From NCBI GenBank assembly GCA_947044365.1, contig OX345636.1, positions 51,516,746 to 51,580,745 of the forward strand: 64,000 bases of DNA. Direction: 5' to 3'. The notes under the pieces are model-generated. The model had not been told where the DNA came from. It ran no database searches and worked only from the letters and a program-made list of their open reading frames with translations. The position numbers were made by a program, and so were the translations under genes. The DNA comes from Petrosia ficiformis. Its lineage: Eukaryota > Porifera > Demospongiae > Haplosclerida > Petrosiidae. Below, piece by piece: positions 58,365 through 64,000 of the stretch (position 1 is its first letter; every line of letters starts with the position of its first letter).

Positions 58365-58587
58365 GGTGTCCCCTAGGATTGAGGATCAGTTTGTCAGTTT
58401 CACACAGAGAATTTGACTACCCCAGTTAACAACACCCACACACCATATTCCTTAGGGATATCATAATCCCTATATAAGGGATTCTGTTATCCCATAATGC
58501 TTCTCTTTGAGAATCATGTACCCCTTCTTCTCAGTATAAAGCAGAGCAATGTCCTATGGGTAACATCCTCAATCCTAGGGTTTAGTA
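58365..58587. mobile_element. Inverted-repeat element of about 220 bp
   Basis: CCCTAGGATTGAGGAT (58371-58386) is mirrored exactly by ATCCTCAATCCTAGGG (58565-58580). Between them is a second local symmetry around ATCATAATCCCTATATAAGG. MITE-like, no coding. Confidence 0.65.
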
Positions 58588-58589
58588 TC

Positions 58590-60540
58590 TACATGTACAT
58601 CACAGGGGCTAAATCTGAACAATGTTATAATAAGACACACACAATATTTACATTTAAAATTGAGATGAGCAAACAATACAAGAATTTTACTAGTACGTCA
58701 ATGATATTCTATTGTTAAGCAATCGCCTACTAATTGTACATGTACACTTCTTGATGGACCTCTAGACACTTTATTTTAAGTAATAAAAATTATGTCAAAT
58801 TTACACATTCAAACACAAAGGAAGAAGATCCTTTTCCCTTACTATAGGAAAATCCTGTGATGAATTCACATTCTGACTACCCAACACACTTATCATGTAC
58901 AGAAATGACACTTCATTTGGAATATTAAATATATAAAATGACAGAAAAACATTTTTTTCCGTTTCTGTGTGGCTGAATATTTTAGTTTGGATAATGTGAT
59001 CAATAAATAGTGAGGCACTAAGTAATACATGTGTACATGTAAATCACAAATACACAAATACACATGTAATACATATCATGTAAGACACAAATAGTTGAAT
59101 ATGTAGTAAGCAAACGTTTGAAGGTTGAGGTTTCTGGATCAACACCAGTGTTTTACATATACACAATGTATCAGGTTCATATATAATACAATTATTTAGG
59201 AATTTCCTTATGCAAAATGAACACATAGCTAATGTTACACTAAACAGGTTTATAAACAAAATAACACCATTATAAATGAAATTGACTTGGTTGGTGAGGG
59301 GGTGGAATACTTCATCAAAGATGCTAATTTGAATTCATATACACAATAATCATGTCATATACAGGTCTATGAAAGTCTTTAAGCCTCTTCATTGAGAAGA
59401 TTACACTAGCAAACTGAGAAAATAAAGTTTTCTAATACTTGTATGGGAGGAATTTCTTGCACAAGACACCCAATTTTACCATAATCTAGAACGTAAACCA
59501 ACCCACTTAACCTGAAAAGCACAACAATCAACTAGAAGCCATAAAATTACTATACTTATACAATTCTGCATACACATGTAGTATACAGTTCCACATATTC
59601 AATGACAGGGCAACCCTGTTTCAGCAATTTGAATAATTGACTGACCCCTAACCTCTATAATGGAGAATATCGAACTTTCTCAGAGATCGTCTTCGGCTTA
59701 CTTACTATAGCAACAAGTCCAATAGTCTCACGGGTCAGATGTTAGATGAGGAAGTAATGTCTACAAACTGTGCCCAAATTTTTTTTGATAATTGGCTTGG
59801 CACAAAAATGACAAAACACACAAACCAATCAACTTCATTGAATCATGTGACTTAATTTATCATTGGAAAATGGAGACTACATACATGTACATGTAACTTC
59901 TTAAATGCTTAGTTTGATATCTTACTCAGTGGGAGAGAGTATCTTCCACTTAACTATACACAATAATTGTTCGTTAGTTATAGTAAGACTAAGATAGTAA
60001 ACTGAGTGTTTGAAAGTTCAGTAGTCTCCATCATACGATGTTATGATTAATGTGCATGTGTGTCACATGATCAAATGAATTTGATTGGTACATTGAAATT
60101 CCTGCACACTATGCTACAAAATCTATAGCTGTTTCCCCAGATGTTCCCTCCTCTGTCAAATGTCTGACCTATGAGACTATAAGTGCCATTATCCCATCAC
60201 TATCTCCTCCCACTCATTTTGTTTAAATAACTAAGTGTAAGAGTCATTTACTGGAAGTGGAGAGGTGTAGCTTCCATAAACATCATAATTAGAACTAAGG
60301 CTTTTAAGGAACAATGATTGTAAGATGTAAATTGAAGACACATAATAGTTACATTATAAAGATTGTGGCTACTGAAACCCTTAAATTGTGTTAGTCTCCC
60401 TGTACTGTCAGGTTTATAAAGGGAGGTGGGTGGATTACTTTATATAACTGAACTTTATATAACTCTTCTTAGACTGTATGGTTTGATGATCCCATGACTC
60501 CCAGTCCCTAAAGTTCAATGATCATATGAGACTTCAATGA
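58590..60540. other. No gene recognised
   Basis: AT-rich; near 60005 a short GAGTGTTTGAAAGTTCAGTA stretch is related to repeat family B. Confidence 0.5.
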
Positions 60541-60548
60541 CAATACTT

Positions 60549-60682
60549 CCAGTACTAGTGCTGGTACAGTAGCCACAATGAATGAAAAATAACAAAGCAA
60601 ACAGGTACCACTAATAGTGCTGGTACAGTAGCCACAATGAATGAAAAATAACAAAGCAAACAGGTACCACTAATAGACTTAA
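60549..60682. repeat. 59-bp tandem duplication, about 2.2 copies
   Basis: GTGCTGGTACAGTAGCCACA with AATGAATGAAAAATAACAAA occurs at 60558 and again at 60617. Confidence 0.93.
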
Positions 60683-61000
60683 CAACAGACAGTATATCGT
60701 TATACACATGTACATGTTGAATAGGTATGTGTTGCTAGTTTCCTCCTAACATAATTATACATCTTCGTTCAAATACAAATGGAACGTGATCCTATTACAC
60801 TGAATAACAAACAAGGCTAATTATACAACACATTTATAATTCCACTCACTAGCTTTTTCTTTTCATCAAGAGACATATTATCCTAACTGTTCAGGTCTTA
60901 ATTCTTAAACTGTAACAAACACGTCAAACAGGAAAGTTTTAGTTTGGAGGAAACTGAGAAAAGGGCGGTGTACTGTTATAAAAATATTCATACTCATAAA

Positions 61001-61626
61001 TTAACCCTTTGAAAGCGTTAGTTTATTAATGTTACTATGCACAAAACGCGGATGATGTAATAATGACCTAGTCATAAGCTTTATTAGCTCTGTATTGTTG
61101 TTATGGCTATATAGAGAGATGAAATCTATTTATAGAACAGGAAGTTTTGATTAAAAAACCACAATGTTATCAGATGGCTTCCTCTCAATTCCTTCGTGAT
61201 TTTTACCGTTTTTGTTGTTGCTCGAGATGTGACTTTTGTATCTACACAGTTGTATGCACGCCCCAAATGAAGTGATTCTACAGAAGCTAGATGTCTCCTC
61301 CAGCTACAGTGTAAGTTATAGCTAGCTATTCCAAGCAGGTAAGTCGGGACAAGCGTTTTCTTTCTAGAAAGTTGGGCGTCGACCGTCTCCTTCGTCGAGT
61401 CTGTCTGCTCACAGTCTTTCATGGAAGTAACATGGTAGTTTTAACTTGGTAAGTACTTAGTTATAATCCAGATAAAGATGTGTGGAAGGTTTGAAACAGT
61501 TCTAACATAGTTTAAGGGTTGTTTGCAGTTGCTAAATGTTATAGGCATATATATATGCCCGCCGCGTATACGGGAAGTCGTGTAGGGGCATATAAATATG
61601 CCCAACGCGTTAATTAAAAGGGTTAA
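61001..61626. mobile_element. piggyBac-like MITE, second copy type
   Basis: TTAACCCTTTGAAAGCGTT at the left faces AACGCGTTAATTAAAAGGGT then TAA at the right, both with TTAA at the border. Inside, GGGCATATAAATATGCCC is a palindrome. A minus-strand ORF (61126-61422, starting MKDCEQTDSTKETVDAQL) has CpG-rich, codon-like composition but no recognised homology. It could be an element-encoded fragment or an unrelated first exon. Confidence 0.6.
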
Positions 61627-61847
61627 TAATATATCACGTGTAATGTAATAAATGTATACCGTGTGCAGCTGACGTTAGAAACTTAGAATGTTGATAATTA
61701 TAATATACAATATATTATATATATATATATATATTATTTTTTTTTTTATTTTTACTTTTGCACCTTAGGCTTCAATTGTAATAATAATACTAATAATTTT
61801 TTTTTTATATAACAATAATAATATTCAATAATAAAATTCAATAATAA

Positions 61848-62099
61848 AATGAATGCACTGAAGTGCAGAACCCTTGCTGTAAAAATTTACATTAATAAAC
61901 ATTTAAAGTAAAGTCCCAGGATAAAAAAGTTCAAGCAATTTTTTATCCCTAGGACAAAATATTGCGGGGGACAAAAAATTGTGTGACAGATCGGTTTGTT
62001 GTGCGTTGAGTCTAAGCTGAGTTGAGAAGAATGAAGAACTTTAAATGTTTATTAATGTAAATTTTTACACTGAGGGTTCTGCACTTCAGTGCATTCATT
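61848..62099. mobile_element. Long inverted repeat, arms about 62 bp
   Basis: AATGAATGCACTGAAGTGCA ... AAATTTACATTAATAAACAT at 61848-61909 is mirrored at 62038-62099 with a few mismatches (TTGC against CAGT type). The central part of about 130 bases includes GTCCCAGGATAAAAAAG and a partially symmetric TTTTTTATCCCTAGGAC. Confidence 0.82.
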
Positions 62100-62519
62100 G
62101 AACATGTTCACAACATGCAATCAAGCACATGTTTATTTCAGCAAAAAAATAACAAAAATAATTTTATTACTGAGTTAATTAAGTGAAAGTGAATAAATGA
62201 GTGATTTTAACCAAAATTAATACTTAATTGAAAATGAATCAAAATAACACGAAAGACAGCCCTGAGTCAGTAGTTCATGACCTTGAGATGGAACGTATCA
62301 TGTCATAAGGGTCATAAGGCTAAAAGGTGGACATGTTAGTAATGCCATCTTGGCACGGTAATCTTGGTGTCTTCATTACAGCACAGTTTATGTACAATGT
62401 CACCAGTTGCTGTTAATGACATTGGTGATGGCATTTCAGAAGATTTGACAAGAATATGAGTAGGGAGAAGTGTTTCACAGGACTTGGTATTTGCATCATT
62501 CAACATTTTGTACACTCAC

Positions 62520-62800
62520 CAATTTCAGGGTATGTACTGTCGATTCCGACCACTACCTTACTGTTACAGTTAAGACATTTCTTGAGTTCATCAAGGTACT
62601 TCATTCCTAAAATCCGTACATTGTGTAATTGATGGTGACTAAATGTATCTGTATCAGAACTATCTTCTGCAACATATCCAATGTCAATGTCAGACATTTC
62701 TTCTATGGTTGAATCACTGAACAATGTTGAGAGATGGCGTTTTCCATTGAATTCTTTCACAATAAATCTGTTCAATAGTGTAGCAGTGATGAAGTTAGAA
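62520..62800 (-). CDS. Exon with zinc ribbon and OB-like segment; probably transposon-derived
   Basis: The acceptor TATCCAG precedes 62800 and the exon runs SNFITATLLNRFIVKEFNGK, then RHLSTLFSDSTIEEMSDIDI, to KKCLNCNSKVVVGIDSTYPE. With the bases just after it, the pattern is CLNC-x16-CTKC, a four-cysteine ribbon. FNGKRHLST and the following acidic DIGxVAE stretch remind me of RPA-like, OB-fold proteins encoded by sponge and cnidarian transposable elements. The reading frame meets a stop right after CTKC, and a neighbouring frame continues with similar style (CETLLPTHILVKSS). Either a splice at AAATTG|GTGAGT (62519) or decay is possible. Confidence 0.5.
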
Positions 62801-62883
62801 CTGGATACCAAATGTTGAGAAACGATTGAGAGGAGCGAGAAGGATAACGAAGTAAGCACACGAGGCAAAACTATATCCACCAA

Positions 62884-62895
62884 TGCGCATGCGCA
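62884..62895. promoter_or_regulatory. NRF1-like palindrome
   Basis: TGCGCATGCGCA is a perfect match to the NRF1 consensus known from metazoan housekeeping promoters. It lies about 400 bases upstream of the CSN2 start codon, between the minus-strand exon at 62800 and CSN2. Confidence 0.5.
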
Positions 62896-62911
62896 ACGTA
62901 CAGAGTGAGTG

Positions 62912-62920
62912 AAAATGGCG
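62912..62920 (+). promoter_or_regulatory. YY1-like motif with embedded short ORF
   Basis: AAAATGGCG matches the YY1 core used near transcription starts. Its ATG opens a 10-codon ORF (MASEESLWIP then stop), which would be an upstream ORF if transcription starts here. Confidence 0.4.
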
Positions 62921-63289
62921 AGTGAGGAAAGTCTATGGATTCCATGAAAGCTGGAGATCGTCATTTCATTTGTCAACGAGATTATCACAAATTGTTTAAA
63001 TCTCGGAATTATCAGACTCTAGCGTTTGGAAAGCAGTGTCAATGAACCAGTAACACCAGGTATTTGCAAAGATTACGTGGTAACACACAGACACACACAC
63101 ACACAAACCGATTACTATAACCCTCCGCCTACGTGCTCGGGTTAATTAATTAGCTAATGAAACTGTCGAATGCGAGTTCAGTGGGCGAGCGATCTTGCGA
63201 ACTTTTAAATTATTGAGAGAAGGCGTGGCTCAATATCAATACTACACTCCTCTCTTTAATTAATAAAAAAAAGCGATCCACAATGTCTG

Positions 63290-63322
63290 ATGATGAACTT
63301 GAGTGATGAAAGTTACCCTCTG
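63290..63322 (+). CDS. COPS2: CSN2 exon 1 (start region uncertain)
   Basis: The donor CTG|GTATGT at 63323 must be reached in phase 0 to join the next exon. The frame from ATG 63290 does so and gives MMNLSDESYPL. An ATG at 63283 gives MSDDELE, which looks more like known CSN2 N-termini but stops at once. Its SDD-type start plus the other frame's DESYPL would read naturally if one base were absent. So either the start is at 63290/63293 or there is a one-base error or variant here. Confidence 0.6.
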
Positions 63323-63372
63323 GTATGTTATCCTATTCTCTTTTATATTTATTTGTGTGGTGACAAATATAG

Positions 63373-63561
63373 GAATACAGCGAAAGCGAGGAAGAACCAG
63401 ATGTGGACTTAGAGAATCAATATTACAACAGTAAAGCATTGAAAGAAGATGACCCTCCAGCTGCTCTTGACTCTTTTGCGCAAGTATTGGAGTTAGAAGA
63501 AGAGAAAGGAGAGTGGGGATTCAAGGCTTTGAAACAAATGATGAAGTTACATTTTAAATTG
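63373..63561 (+). CDS. COPS2: CSN2 exon 2 ([20 protein letters not shown])
   Basis: 63 codons between ATATAG and [49 protein letters not shown], then [19 protein letters not shown]. This matches the N-terminal acidic tail and first helical repeats of COP9 signalosome subunit 2 almost completely. Phase 0 at both ends. Confidence 0.95.
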
Positions 63562-63617
63562 GTTAGTCCTATAGGTTACGCCCATGACCACCCCTTTATC
63601 ATATTTTTTCCACATAG

Positions 63618-63671
63618 AACCAGTTCGAGGAAATGATGAAGAGTTATAAAAAACTACTGACATACATGAGG
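63618..63671 (+). CDS. COPS2: CSN2 exon 3 ([18 protein letters not shown])
   Basis: 18 codons after CACATAG and before AGG|GTAAGC, collinear with CSN2 just before its SAVTRNYSEKSIN segment. The preceding intron is only 56 nt. The remaining exons lie beyond the window, so the gene is 3'-truncated by the window edge. Confidence 0.93.
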
Positions 63672-64000
63672 GTAAGCAATATCACATGCTTGTCACATGA
63701 CGTTTTGAAACATTATTAAAAATTTCATTGGATGTTTCATTTACAAAGCATGTTATGAGGGAGAGGATACTCCCAGAGTCCAAACAATATGGTATTGGTT
63801 TTTTCTTCCTTTCGTTAATTCCTGTATGACAGTATTGTAGGTACTAAAGAAGTGTAGACTGCATTTCGGAACATGTTCATAATGAGACATTTATAATTTT
63901 TAATAACGAATTAGAAACATGATGATATTGGATGAATGCTGACATCCTGTTCATAATGGAGTACATTTATAATTTGAATTAGAAATATAATTAACATGCT
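63672..64000 (+). other. Start of CSN2 intron 3
   Basis: It begins with a GT donor. No further CSN2 exon is visible before the window ends. Confidence 0.6.

Noticed and set aside
61126..61422. First exon of the ankyrin-COR gene (MKDCEQTDST...)
   Set aside because: Attractive codon-like composition and upstream position, but no donor fits the phase-0 requirement and it lies within a TTAA-bordered element.

Overview
ORGANISM. The window is AT-rich animal DNA with canonical GT..AG introns and very few coding bases. It contains a clear COP9 signalosome subunit 2 gene, an ankyrin/ROC-COR type NTPase gene of a kind expanded in sponges and cnidarians, and very many dispersed inverted-repeat (MITE-like) elements. 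The palindromic word TACATGTA / ACATGTACATGT is scattered everywhere. Together this suggests an early-branching marine metazoan, most likely a demosponge; the species is inference. There is no bacterial, operon or CRISPR content. LAYOUT. (1) 1-5.8 kb, + strand: five exons of a CSN2-like gene (middle to C-terminal third of the protein), with introns and flanks filled by a 168-bp satellite, a 129-bp tandem array with a 510-bp higher-order period, a retroelement fragment and a tRNA-derived SINE. (2) 5.8-11.2 kb: transposon fragments and an unrecognised ORF on the minus strand. (3) 11.2-55.8 kb, minus strand: one very long gene. I assembled 11 exons whose phases agree exactly (3039 nt, 1012 codons plus stop, 5' end still open). 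The N-terminal exons each hold about one ankyrin repeat; then come a short linker, a single large ROC/COR-like exon and a C-terminal helical domain. Its introns carry a degraded Tc1/mariner element with a nested MITE, hAT remnants with BED zinc fingers, TTAA-flanked piggyBac-like MITEs, minisatellites and two striking hairpins. Two + strand exons and two more minus-strand exons inside or next to its 5' introns may belong to other genes or isoforms. (4) 55.8-62.1 kb: mostly repeats. (5) 62.5-62.8 kb: a minus-strand exon with a zinc ribbon. (6) 62.9-64 kb, + strand: the 5' end of a CSN2 gene (three exons, running off the window), preceded by an NRF1-like palindrome and a YY1-like motif. HOW IT FITS. 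CSN2 is housekeeping (cullin deneddylation). The ankyrin-ROC-COR protein looks like a signalling scaffold/switch with recognition repeats, an NTPase and a helical C-terminal module. The most notable points are the 3' part of a CSN2 lying 57 kb upstream of a CSN2 5' part on the same strand; the one-repeat-per-exon ankyrin gene with a stop-free, frame-preserving 111-nt intron; and a perfect 72-bp-arm intronic hairpin.
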